Source: an uncultured Sphingomonadaceae bacterium (GTDB lineage Bacteria; Pseudomonadota; Alphaproteobacteria; Sphingomonadales; Sphingomonadaceae). Taken from it: 64,000 nt of DNA. The notes under the pieces were generated by a model, which searched no databases, was not told the DNA's origin, and saw only the letters and a program-made list of their open reading frames with translations. The DNA lies in NCBI GenBank assembly GCA_947501325.1, contig CANMVC010000002.1, positions 372,001 to 436,000 of the forward strand, in the 5' to 3' direction. The translations under genes were made by a program, and so were the position numbers. Of the stretch, positions 10,058 to 18,647 are shown piece after piece. Every line of letters starts with the position of its first letter. Position 1 is the first letter of the stretch.

Positions 10058-11112
10058 TAAGCACGCGCGTCCGACAAGTGAACATTCAGCCGGTGCTGTG
10101 CATCACGATAAAGCGCGTTAGACGACCAGCTGGAGACAAGTTCCAGCGCTTTATCTGCGTCAATTTCATTATAGGAGGCGGGGGTGAGCAATTGTCCACC
10201 ACCATCTAGCGCGCTGAAAATTGACAATGCTTGCTCCTGCGGGACCTTGATGGCGCGCATCGTCAGAACAAGGCGCACCATATTCGGCTCGGCCGTAAAC
10301 AATATCAGCTGATTTACCGACAATCCTGAGCGCCGCGCAGCGCGAGCCAGAAAAAGGTCAAGACCATCGTACATCGGGTGCAAATTTTGCTCGTTACCCT
10401 CTGCTTGATCGACAAGCTGTGCCAATCTTGCTGATCGATTTTGCGTTCCGATGCCCTCATCATGGGTACCAAGCAACTTGTCAGCAGCCTTCATGAGCTC
10501 TGTGCCGTCATCGCCTGACAGTTTCTGCAACGCCGCCGTTATGGGCCATGTTAGTTCGAATAATATCTCTGCAGGCAAATTTGCAATATGTGCGTGAAGA
10601 GAACCGGGACCAGCATTATCACGACTTTGAGCGACCAGCAGGGCCATGGCGGCATCGGCAATCGACGCATCGGGATTATCAAGGTAACGGGTCAGAACCG
10701 ATTCCAGATCCGCCTGCGAAATTTTCTGCAATAGACGATTGCCCAGTTCCACGCGCTGAACAGAGGTAAACACATTTTCAAGCAGGTTTTTGCTTTCGAG
10801 CAATCCTGCATTTTGCAGCAGCGTGTAGCTATGAACCCTATCGCTGTTTCCAATTTCTATGATTGTGTCCTGCTGCATACCGAAGTCCTCGGCAACAATC
10901 ATGCAAATCTCTGTCTCGATTTCTTGTACGATGGCCCGCAGATATTGCCGGCCATTGGACAGCATCCGATCCGATAAAATAATGTCGGATTTCGGAAACA
11001 ATGCAGATGCAAGATCATCGGATATGTGCGCACTGGACGCGCTCATCGCAGCAGCTTGCTGGACAAGGTTAACGCCTGGATTCCTATCCATTGAAAAATC
11101 TCGCTTCGCCAT
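10057..11112 (-). CDS. Conserved alpha-helical protein of unknown function
   Basis: A 351-residue cytosolic protein with no signal peptide or membrane helix. It is rich in helices with HEAT-like spacing (for example VLTRYLDNPDASIADAAMAL), which could place it near the alphaproteobacterial DUF2336 group, but I cannot confirm that. A good ribosome site (GGGGGAAC) precedes the ATG. It is the first gene of a two-gene unit with the kinase-like protein (TAATG overlap), which suggests that the two proteins work together. A TTAA-N7-CTAA sequence at 11137-11151, about 25 bp upstream, resembles a weak CtrA box. Confidence 0.7.
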   Translation of the reverse strand: MAKRDFSMDRNPGVNLVQQAAAMSASSAHISDDLASALFPKSDIILSDRMLSNGRQYLRAIVQEIETEICMIVAEDFGMQQDTIIEIGNSDRVHSYTLLQNAGLLESKNLLENVFTSVQRVELGNRLLQKISQADLESVLTRYLDNPDASIADAAMALLVAQSRDNAGPGSLHAHIANLPAEILFELTWPITAALQKLSGDDGTELMKAADKLLGTHDEGIGTQNRSARLAQLVDQAEGNEQNLHPMYDGLDLFLARAARRSGLSVNQLILFTAEPNMVRLVLTMRAIKVPQEQALSIFSALDGGGQLLTPASYNEIDADKALELVSSWSSNALYRDAQHRLNVHLSDARA

Positions 11113-11184
11113 AGAGTTCCCCCTACGCTAATGTGGTTAACATCTGGCTAAGTGCAACATCCACTATTGGCTGGGAGCAGCCAG

Positions 11185-12366
11185 CTATTCTCGGGAGACG
11201 TTCTCACGTTGCGCGATGATGAGATAGGCGAGGCAGATCAGAGTCACCGAATAGAGACCAATGGTGAAAAAACCAAAGGCGGATGCTATAAATAAAGTCA
11301 ATAAAATCAATGGAATATCAGGCGTAATCCTCTGTAAACCACGACCTACTGATTGCGTGTGAGCAAGCCACAAATTGCCGCAAAGCAAGAGCAATATGGT
11401 TATATCCGCGAACAGTGCATCCGGCTTTGCGTGATGCACGACCGCAACTGTCAAAACAATCGCTGCGATAGTACGGAAGCACAAGCCGACCAAAATGACT
11501 TTGCTGTTCTGTGTAGAGAAAACCGAAATACGATGGCGAAGAACCAGTGCGAGAGATCCTGCAAATAGCAAAGCTAGCGACAGCACCGGCCAACCCAGAA
11601 AGCCCAATATCAGTGCAAGCGCGGCAGCTCCCAGACTGGCAAACCCGCTATAGTTTTTGGCGTTCTCCGATTGCCAAAGCAACGGCATGAGTTTGCGCAT
11701 CAGCGGCCAGGTCACGAACTGATCAAGAAAATTCTGCTTTGGAAGCGCAATCTCGTTGAGTTGCCTCTTGGCATATGCTGCGCTTTCCTGCGCATTTTGT
11801 AAAAGCAGAACTGCATCTGTTTCCATGTCAGCGTCAGAAACCAGCTCGCGCCTGCATTCCGCTTGTACCGCCGTTCGCAGCAATGCTGAGCCGATATTCC
11901 AATCGTCAGGAATGTCTGCAATTTCTGCCAAACGCTCTGACCGCAAAATGGTGATACCAAGCCATCTATGCGTCAAATCGATCCGTTCAAAATTTTGATA
12001 GTGATCCGCGTTTGCTACGACATAAATCAACTCATCGGATTGTTCGAGCAACTCCTGTTCGATGGAGGCATCGGGAAAAACACCATCTGCAAGAAAGATC
12101 AGGTCATCGTCTTGCGATACATATCGCTGTAAATCCTCAGCATTGCGCGCAATATCGACTTTGATGTCATGATTTTTGAGATCGTCAGCATATTGCAAGA
12201 GTTCAGCGTGCATCGTCGGGCTCAAGAAAATGATCTTCTCTGCGCCCATTTGTCGGACCGACTGCACTTGCCTTGATAGAATAGTGCTGTCGAAAAGCGG
12301 CAACATGGCCACAGGATCATTTCCTGCAGCGTTCTCAGCCGATAACGAAATTAGTGCCAGTCTCAA
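11185..12366 (-). CDS. Membrane protein with nucleotidyltransferase-like N-terminal domain, unknown function
   Basis: A 393-residue protein. Residues 1-190 look like an alpha/beta Rossmann-type sugar-nucleotidyltransferase fold: an opening hydrophobic strand, the phrase MLPLFDSTILSRQVQSVRQM resembling the substrate-loop helix of MobA/GlmU-type enzymes, and LIFLADGVFPD where such enzymes have the metal-binding Asp. The classical GxGxRL nucleotide loop is missing. Residues about 240-390 contain five or six hydrophobic segments. The shape recalls inositol-phosphate cytidylyltransferase/DIPP synthase fusions, but the CDP-alcohol transferase signature DGx2ARx8Gx3D was not found, so function is unknown. 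Confidence 0.65.
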   Translation of the reverse strand: MRLALISLSAENAAGNDPVAMLPLFDSTILSRQVQSVRQMGAEKIIFLSPTMHAELLQYADDLKNHDIKVDIARNAEDLQRYVSQDDDLIFLADGVFPDASIEQELLEQSDELIYVVANADHYQNFERIDLTHRWLGITILRSERLAEIADIPDDWNIGSALLRTAVQAECRRELVSDADMETDAVLLLQNAQESAAYAKRQLNEIALPKQNFLDQFVTWPLMRKLMPLLWQSENAKNYSGFASLGAAALALILGFLGWPVLSLALLFAGSLALVLRHRISVFSTQNSKVILVGLCFRTIAAIVLTVAVVHHAKPDALFADITILLLLCGNLWLAHTQSVGRGLQRITPDIPLILLTLFIASAFGFFTIGLYSVTLICLAYLIIAQRENVSRE

Positions 12367-12472
12367 TAAAATATCCCAAATAGCTAGTCGAACGACTTTC
12401 GCTTCATATAGGATTTACGCCAGTAGCATCAAAGCGATATCTGCTGACAATGTATCTTGGCCCTGTAATCTC

Positions 12473-12781
12473 TTAATCGCGATGGTCTTCTATTGCCGCA
12501 ATGGCTTGCTCAAGCCGTCTCAACACAGTCGGCTCACCGGGCGCGGCATTTGCAGCCTCTTCCGCAAGATTTAGAACCTGCGTCGCCCCGAAACTGGCTG
12601 CCAAGCCTTTCAGACGCCAGGCGGCATATTGCCAATTGGCATCACAACGGGCCCGATGCAGCAAATCAACTTGCCGTTTCGCGCTGTCCAAAAAGGCTGT
12701 GCGTAGCTCGGCGATGAGTGACTGATCGTCACCTACTGCTGCGGCCAATGCCGCGTCGAGCGCTCCGTAATCAAATGACAT
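12473..12781 (-). CDS. Hpt-domain-like protein with Trp in place of the phospho-histidine
   Basis: A 102-residue all-helical protein that follows the Hpt (histidine phosphotransfer) pattern. Residues 54-70, AWRLKGLAASFGATQVL, align with the Hpt core AHxLKGxAxxxGA, but position 55 is Trp (codon TGG) where the phosphoacceptor histidine belongs. The LKG and the following helix are kept, so the fold is probably retained while phosphotransfer is lost. It lies near a kinase-like protein that also lacks its histidine and is divergent from the large coiled-coil gene. A role as a docking or scaffold protein is inferred. Confidence 0.7.
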   Translation of the reverse strand: MSFDYGALDAALAAAVGDDQSLIAELRTAFLDSAKRQVDLLHRARCDANWQYAAWRLKGLAASFGATQVLNLAEEAANAAPGEPTVLRRLEQAIAAIEDHRD

Positions 12782-12907
12782 GAGGCTTTTCTAAGGTGCC
12801 ATGGTTAACTTATAGTTTCTCCGAACGACTTTTAATGGTAAATGCGACTCATGACAGGTGGATCAAAAATTATCGGAATCAGGCGTGACCGTGGCACGGA
12901 GCCTCAT

Positions 12908-15196
12908 ATGGAACATGTCGAAATTGACGAAACAGACGGCAGTGACGCCCGCAAGCTCAGTGATGATGATCACGTGGACGCAGAGGAAATCGATGCGGAT
13001 CAATATGTTGATCAGCCCATTAGCGATGACGACTGGAGTCACTATGCTGATGAGGACGTCGATTCCCCTTCAAAAGCTCCTTATATTGCGCCGACTTTAT
13101 TAGGGTTATCGATAGCGGTCTGGACGGGCTTATTCCTGTGGGTCAATCGCGACATTTTTACCACGTTTCCGACTTTGAAGAGTGGAATCGACCTTTTCTC
13201 ACAATATTGTATGCCAGTGGCGACAATAGCCGTCTTATATATGCTCTATATGCGCAACAGCACGCGGGAAGCGAAACGCTTTGATGATGTGGGCTCATCC
13301 TTGCGGGCAGAATCAGAGCAGTTGGAATATCGTTTGAAGACGGTGAATAATGAACTGGCGATGGCGCGCGAGTTCTTGGCCGGTGAAACGAGAGAGCTGG
13401 AAACATTGGGAAGCCAGTCTTCCGAAAAATTGAACAAGGCCGCGAGCAACATCAAAACTGCGCTAAGCGATGGCCTGTCCAAGATGAAAAAATTGGATGA
13501 TGTTGGCGGTGCTGCGTATAAAAATCTCGAACAGCTGCGCGAACATCTGCCAGTGGTGATAAACACCGCCAAAGACGTCACCAATCAAATCGGAAATTCG
13601 GGCCGTTCTGCGCAGGCAGAAATTGCCGCAATGGTCACCACGCTCAAGCGCGTTGGCGATGTTGGCACCGCGGCGAAGAAAAGCCTGGATGAACTTACGC
13701 AGCGTTCGGAAGACTCGCTCGAAAATCTGGCCATGACAGCCGAAGAGATCAAAAAGAAATTCACCGCCCAGTTGGCGGAAGCAGAAAACGGGACCGGTCG
13801 CATCGCAGGTGTTTTGAAAAACACATCTGCCGAAGTCATTGAAGCACTGCACGAAACGCGGACGAAATTGGCGGCCGAGACGTCGGAAAGCTCACAAGCG
13901 CTCAAGGCCGATCTCTCGGCATTAGAAGAAACTCTCACAACCGTCGGCAAGGTGGCGGATGATGAAGAAGCTCGACTGAAAGCACTCGTTGCCGAGCTGC
14001 ACGAAAATATAAGTCAGATTTCCATCAAAGTAGAGACGTTGGATAACGAGAGTGGCGAGAAAACCGCCAAGCTCGCATTTGCAATGACCGCTCTGGAACA
14101 GAATAGCGCCGCACTGCAAAAATCTATCGAAGAGGGATATGGTACTGCCGATGGAATGATCGAACGCATAGAGAATTTGCTTGTCGCCCTCGATAGCAGC
14201 GCCAGAGAGCTGGATGAGACACTGCCAGCGGCCTTCGATCGAATGAACGAGAAAACAGAAGACAGTTTTGCAGCCTTCAGTCGGATGTCTGAGGAAGCGG
14301 CGAAAGTCGGTACGGTTGCCGAGGAAGTCACGGCCAAGATTGAGAAATCTGACGAAGCCATTGAAGAGCAACGAGCCAAGTTGGCGAAACTGAGCCATGA
14401 TGGCGACATTGCGACCGATAATGTTCTCGGCAAGATAGAGAATCTCGCGAAAGAACTTCAAGAAGTCCGTGATCAAAATGAAGCGCTGGCAGAGAGCGCT
14501 GGTGAGAAGCTGATCAGCGCCTTGCTCCGCGTCAAGGATACTGCGAGGCAGGCGTCTGAGCATTCCCGCAAGGCGCTCGAAAATTCGATCTCTGGTTCTG
14601 CCGAAGCCTTTGAGAAAGTTAGCGAAGAAGCTTTGAACAAAATCATCGACGAGAAGATTACGTCCATCGCCCCAAAATTGGAAAAAGCGGTTTCCAATGC
14701 GGTCGCAACGACTGAATCGACTGCAGGCCATCTTACCAGTCAGCTCAACGCAATTGAGGAAATGACAGTCAAGCTGGAACAGCGCATCCTGTTTGCGAAA
14801 GAAAAGGCAGAGCAGAGCAGCGAAGAGAATTTCACCCGGCGCGTGGCCTCGCTGACGGAGTCGCTCAATTCAACGGCCATTGATGTCACCAAATTGCTCT
14901 CCAATGAGGTAACCGATACAGAATGGGCTGCCTATCTGAAAGGCGACCGCGGTATCTTTACACGTCGTGCCGTTCGCTTGCTGGACGCTGGCGAAGTCCG
15001 TGAGATATTGTCAGAATATGACAATAATTCCGAGTTCCGGGAGCATGTAAACCGCTATATCCATGATTTTGAAACGATGCTGCGCGGTGTTCTGGCAACG
15101 CGCGACGGCAGCGCGGTGAGTGTTACCCTGCTATCATCCGACATTGGCAAGCTTTATGTAGCATTAGCGCAGGCAATCGAACGCCTTCGCAGTTAA
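12908..15196 (+). CDS. Large membrane-anchored coiled-coil protein, unknown function
   Basis: A 762-residue protein from the ATG at 12908, which has GGAG six bases upstream. An upstream in-frame ATG at 12842 would add 22 residues but has no ribosome site. An acidic N-terminal tail (about 60 residues, rich in Asp/Glu) precedes two membrane helices, then about 550 residues of heptad-rich coiled coil recalling the signalling rod of chemoreceptors or polar scaffolds, without the chemoreceptor hairpin tip. The C-terminal 100 residues form a separate conserved-looking block (WAAYLKGDRGIFTRRAVRLL, then LLSSDIGKLYVALAQAIERL). It starts back-to-back with the Hpt-like gene, sharing its promoter region. 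Confidence 0.75.
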   Translation: MEHVEIDETDGSDARKLSDDDHVDAEEIDADQYVDQPISDDDWSHYADEDVDSPSKAPYIAPTLLGLSIAVWTGLFLWVNRDIFTTFPTLKSGIDLFSQYCMPVATIAVLYMLYMRNSTREAKRFDDVGSSLRAESEQLEYRLKTVNNELAMAREFLAGETRELETLGSQSSEKLNKAASNIKTALSDGLSKMKKLDDVGGAAYKNLEQLREHLPVVINTAKDVTNQIGNSGRSAQAEIAAMVTTLKRVGDVGTAAKKSLDELTQRSEDSLENLAMTAEEIKKKFTAQLAEAENGTGRIAGVLKNTSAEVIEALHETRTKLAAETSESSQALKADLSALEETLTTVGKVADDEEARLKALVAELHENISQISIKVETLDNESGEKTAKLAFAMTALEQNSAALQKSIEEGYGTADGMIERIENLLVALDSSARELDETLPAAFDRMNEKTEDSFAAFSRMSEEAAKVGTVAEEVTAKIEKSDEAIEEQRAKLAKLSHDGDIATDNVLGKIENLAKELQEVRDQNEALAESAGEKLISALLRVKDTARQASEHSRKALENSISGSAEAFEKVSEEALNKIIDEKITSIAPKLEKAVSNAVATTESTAGHLTSQLNAIEEMTVKLEQRILFAKEKAEQSSEENFTRRVASLTESLNSTAIDVTKLLSNEVTDTEWAAYLKGDRGIFTRRAVRLLDAGEVREILSEYDNNSEFREHVNRYIHDFETMLRGVLATRDGSAVSVTLLSSDIGKLYVALAQAIERLRS

Positions 15197-15208
15197 ACCA
15201 GTTTTCCG

Positions 15209-15490
15209 CTATTTTTCGAGACGTTCTATACTATCGAAAAAATCGATATCTTCGACGGTAATCCATTGATTCGTATAGTTGAAATAGAATAGCAAAAATG
15301 CCAGCGTAGCGAGCAGCGTAGTGAACATTAACACCCTGCCCGGCTTGAAGTTAACTGGCGCGCCATCTGCTTGTCCCTTTACCATATCAGCACCTGTCTC
15401 CGCGTGACTGCGGATACCTATGGGTAAAACGATAAACGCTGAAATCACCCAGAACAGCACATATATGGCGAGGATGGATGTCCAATCCAT
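15209..15490 (-). CDS. DUF1467 family membrane protein
   Basis: A 93-residue protein with two membrane helices and a short conserved middle (VLPIGIRSHAETG), the pattern of DUF1467, a small alphaproteobacterial family of unknown role. The frame is open to 15544 inside rnj, but MDWTSILAIYV at 15490 gives the family's normal N-terminus, five bases after the rnj stop. It is the last gene of the long minus-strand run from nuoA and converges with the coiled-coil gene. Confidence 0.85.
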   Translation of the reverse strand: MDWTSILAIYVLFWVISAFIVLPIGIRSHAETGADMVKGQADGAPVNFKPGRVLMFTTLLATLAFLLFYFNYTNQWITVEDIDFFDSIERLEK

Positions 15491-15495
15491 TAGTA

Positions 15496-17136
15496 TCAGG
15501 CCTCCACTACCATTACAGAAACAACTGGTTTTTTCCCGGTCCATTCGGTGGCGCTGCGCCGAACCATCAGGCGGACCTCTTCCGAAAATCTATTGATATC
15601 ACCGACAGGTTTCTTGAATGTCTTCACGATCTTGGCACAAATCTCGTCGAGAAATTCCTCTTCGTCCTCTTCCAGCGGAACGCCCGACAGGCTGACTACG
15701 GGCTGACCAAATAATTTGCCTTTAGCATCGAGGCCGATCGCAACTGAAATCAAACCATTATAGGCGATTTTTCGACGTTCATTAAGTGTTTTTCCGTCCG
15801 CCGGAATAATCACGTCACCATCGACCACGAGCCGTCCGGTACGCTCTTGCTTCAAGATCTTCGGACCATCGGGCGCCAGTCGAACCACATCACCATTTTG
15901 CTGGAAGATTGTTTTGGGAACACCCTGTTCTTCTGCAAAGCGCGCTTGTTCCTTCATGTGGCGAATCTCACCATGGACCGGAACCAATATCTCTGGACGA
16001 ATCCACTTATACATTTCGGCCAATTCAGGACGGCCAGGATGACCCGAAACATGGATATGTTCCTGCCGATCGGTGATCATCACTACCCCCTTGGCAGCAA
16101 GTTGGTTTTGGATGCGACCGATAGCGATTTCGTTGCCCGGTATCTGCTTCGAAGAAAACAGGACATTATCGCCCTCCGTCAACTTAATCTTATGACTCTC
16201 GCCGGCAATGCGACCCAGAGCGGCGCGTGCTTCTCCCTGCCCCCCTGTTGCGATGATCATGATTTCATCGCGTGGAATATTCATCGCTTCATCGAAACTA
16301 ACCGTGGGCGGAAAATCTTTCAAATAACCATTTTCGCGGCAGTTCTCGATCATCCGGTCAAGCGATCGCCCTGCAACGCACAATTGTCGCCCGGAATGTT
16401 TCGCCACTTCTCCCAATGTTTGGAGTCGAGCCGCGTTGGAGGCAAAAGTCGTGACCAACACCCGGTTGTCGAGTTCGTCAACAACGCGTATCAGGTTGCG
16501 ATAGACATCGCCCTCTGAACCAGATGCTTCATTATTGAACACGTTGGTGGAATCGCACACCATCGCCAATATGCCTTCATCCCCCACCGCTGTGAGTTCA
16601 TCCGGCGTCGACGGGATACCCAGCATTGGCTCGTCATCCAGCTTCCAATCCCCGGTGTGAAATATCTTGCCATAAGGTGTGTCGATCAAAAGCGCGTTGC
16701 CCTCTGCGATGCTGTGCGCAATTGGCAAATAACGGAATCCGAACGGCCCAAGATCAAAACTGCCTTCATTGGGAATGATGTTCAATTCTACATCATTTTC
16801 CAGACCAGCTTCTTCCAGTTTTCGCCTTATCAAACCTGCCGTAAAAGGTGTCGCATAGAGTGGAACATCCAATTCGCTGGCAAAATAGGGTATCGCACCG
16901 ATATGGTCTTCATGGCCATGAGTCAGCACAATCCCAAGCAGGTTCTTTGACTGTTTCTCGATGAATTCCAGGTCCGGCAATATCAAGTCGATACCGGGAT
17001 AGCCAGGATCGGCGAATGTCATGCCGAGATCCACCATGACCCATTTTCCGTCGCAACCGTAAAGATTGACGTTCATGCCTATCTCCGCTGACCCGCCAAG
17101 GGCCAGGAAGAGAAGTTCGTTTTTTGGTTTTATCAT
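15496..17136 (-). CDS. rnj: Ribonuclease J
   Basis: A 546-residue metallo-beta-lactamase/beta-CASP nuclease that degrades and matures RNA. The metal-binding signature is seen as LTHGHEDHIGAIPY near residue 75, with further ligands in HTGDWKLD and the beta-CASP and C-terminal domains (HVSGHPGRPELAEM, VPVHGEIRHM). Its ATG overlaps the coaX stop (TAATG), so translation is coupled. The linkage of rnj with coaX and birA after nuoN is characteristic of alphaproteobacteria. Confidence 0.95.
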   Translation of the reverse strand: MIKPKNELLFLALGGSAEIGMNVNLYGCDGKWVMVDLGMTFADPGYPGIDLILPDLEFIEKQSKNLLGIVLTHGHEDHIGAIPYFASELDVPLYATPFTAGLIRRKLEEAGLENDVELNIIPNEGSFDLGPFGFRYLPIAHSIAEGNALLIDTPYGKIFHTGDWKLDDEPMLGIPSTPDELTAVGDEGILAMVCDSTNVFNNEASGSEGDVYRNLIRVVDELDNRVLVTTFASNAARLQTLGEVAKHSGRQLCVAGRSLDRMIENCRENGYLKDFPPTVSFDEAMNIPRDEIMIIATGGQGEARAALGRIAGESHKIKLTEGDNVLFSSKQIPGNEIAIGRIQNQLAAKGVVMITDRQEHIHVSGHPGRPELAEMYKWIRPEILVPVHGEIRHMKEQARFAEEQGVPKTIFQQNGDVVRLAPDGPKILKQERTGRLVVDGDVIIPADGKTLNERRKIAYNGLISVAIGLDAKGKLFGQPVVSLSGVPLEEDEEEFLDEICAKIVKTFKKPVGDINRFSEEVRLMVRRSATEWTGKKPVVSVMVVEA

Positions 17137-17915
17137 TAGGTGTTGGTTGCTCTCTGGTAGAGGATTAATAGCCCGCGCAATGTAAGGTCGGACTCAAGAT
17201 GATCAAATACGTCTGTATGTTCATCGAATAGCACGGCAAGGCCGCCGGTAGCGATGACTTTGGTAGGGCGGCCGATCTGTACTTTAGTACGTTGAACCAA
17301 TCCCTCAATCATTCCAACATAGCCCCAGAAGATACCAATCAGCATCTGGCTTTCGGTCGTCCGTCCAATGACATTGTCATCATCCGGCGCTTCTAGCGCT
17401 ATGCGGGGAAGTTGCGCAGTCTTACCGACTAACGCATCGAGAGACAGATTAATGCCCGGCGCGATGACACCGCCTTTATAAGCGCCGTCATAGTCTGCGA
17501 CATCAAAGGTTGTAGCTGTGCCGAAGTCGATAATCACAATATCTTGCTTATAGGTTTGATGGGCAGCGATAATGTTCAGAACGCGGTCGGCACCCACCGT
17601 ATCGGGTTGCGCCACATCCAATGCGACGCCCCATTCTGCGGCACCGCGCCCGGCTATTAGTGGTGTCACGCCGAAATATTTTTCCGATAGCACCGTCAAA
17701 TTATGCAATGCGCGTGGAACCACTGTACCAATGATCACCGCTTCAACGGCGTCCAGACCCAGATTGTTCAATTCCAGCAACTGACGCAGCCACACAACAT
17801 ATTCGTCGGCGGTGCGGCGCGGATCGGTCGCAATACGCCAACGCGCCTTAATTTCAGAGCCATCAAAGAGAGCAAATACGACATTGGTATTGCCGGCATC
17901 TATAGCGAGTAGCAT
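17136..17915 (-). CDS. coaX: Type III pantothenate kinase
   Basis: A 259-residue CoaX of the ASKHA fold, which phosphorylates pantothenate in the first step of coenzyme A synthesis. Motifs: [14 protein letters not shown] (phosphate 1), [17 protein letters not shown], then [13 protein letters not shown] and [11 protein letters not shown]. Length and motif order are normal. It lies between birA and rnj with a 15-bp gap upstream and a TAATG overlap downstream. Confidence 0.95.
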   Translation of the reverse strand: MLLAIDAGNTNVVFALFDGSEIKARWRIATDPRRTADEYVVWLRQLLELNNLGLDAVEAVIIGTVVPRALHNLTVLSEKYFGVTPLIAGRGAAEWGVALDVAQPDTVGADRVLNIIAAHQTYKQDIVIIDFGTATTFDVADYDGAYKGGVIAPGINLSLDALVGKTAQLPRIALEAPDDDNVIGRTTESQMLIGIFWGYVGMIEGLVQRTKVQIGRPTKVIATGGLAVLFDEHTDVFDHLESDLTLRGLLILYQRATNT

Positions 17916-17930
17916 TTTTGACCCCTTTTT

Positions 17931-18647
17931 CTATCCGACATCGACATCGCCGGCATGTATCTCGATAAGCGTTCCATCAGCCTTTCTCAAGCGCAGTGCA
18001 CCATCATCAGAAAGACCTACATATTCCCCGTCGAGACGCTCTCCATTCGCACCGCTGGTCGACAAGCGTGTTCCCAATGGATGGGCTCGTTGCTGCCATG
18101 CACTTAAAATCGCTTCAAGACCCGATACGCGCCATAAATCCAGCATATCGGCAAAGCATTGTGCCAAAGTCTCCAAAAACGCTGCTGCTGTCAGGTCTGA
18201 TTTGCTTCCTTCTTTGTGGAGGCTGGTTACAATGCGGCCGTCAATTTCTGGCGCTATCGCCACGTTCACGCCAATGCCGACGATTACCGCATCGCCCGAA
18301 CGCTCCAACAAGATGCCGCAAATTTTTAAGCCGGAAACCAATATATCATTGGGCCATTTCAACCAGATTTCTTCATGGGAAAGATTCGCACTAATCGCTT
18401 TGTGCACTGCAAGAGCTGCGACGAAGGATAAAGTCGAAGGGGCCGGGTCTTCATGACGGCAGGCCACTATTGTGCTGCAATAGAGATTGCCTGCCGGACT
18501 TTCCCATCTGCGGCCCAATCGCCCGATACCGCCGCTTTGTTTTTCAGCGCGAAGCCAGAGTCCTTCTTCCGCACCATCTCGGGCACGCGCTTTCATATCC
18601 GCATTGGTGGATGCGGTCTCGGCTACCGTTTCTATACGAATGGTCAG
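17931..18647 (-). CDS. birA: Biotin--[acetyl-CoA-carboxylase] ligase, probably with a non-ATG start
   Basis: This enzyme attaches biotin to the carboxylase carrier protein. The family core is present: GGIGRLGRRWESPAGNLY (biotin/ATP loop), IWLKWPNDIL and VGIGVNVA. No DNA-binding domain precedes it, so it is a ligase only. The first ATG (18596) would remove the conserved N-terminal segment ETASTNAD, which is in frame just upstream, and no ATG, GTG or TTG lies at the expected place. The best candidates are CTG at 18647, seven bases after an AGG, or nearby ATT codons, overlapping the nuoN stop. The CTG start given here (238 residues) is a proposal; the sequence could also hold an error. Confidence 0.85.
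   Translation of the reverse strand: MTIRIETVAETASTNADMKARARDGAEEGLWLRAEKQSGGIGRLGRRWESPAGNLYCSTIVACRHEDPAPSTLSFVAALAVHKAISANLSHEEIWLKWPNDILVSGLKICGILLERSGDAVIVGIGVNVAIAPEIDGRIVTSLHKEGSKSDLTAAAFLETLAQCFADMLDLWRVSGLEAILSAWQQRAHPLGTRLSTSGANGERLDGEYVGLSDDGALRLRKADGTLIEIHAGDVDVG

Noticed and set aside
12782-12841. TTAAC half-site between the Hpt-like and coiled-coil genes as a CtrA box
   Set aside because: Only one half-site is present at the right spacing; too weak to call.
13922-14731. Open frame of 269 codons on the minus strand
   Set aside because: Antisense to the coiled-coil gene; its Phe/Arg-rich translation is what a charged heptad gene gives in reverse.
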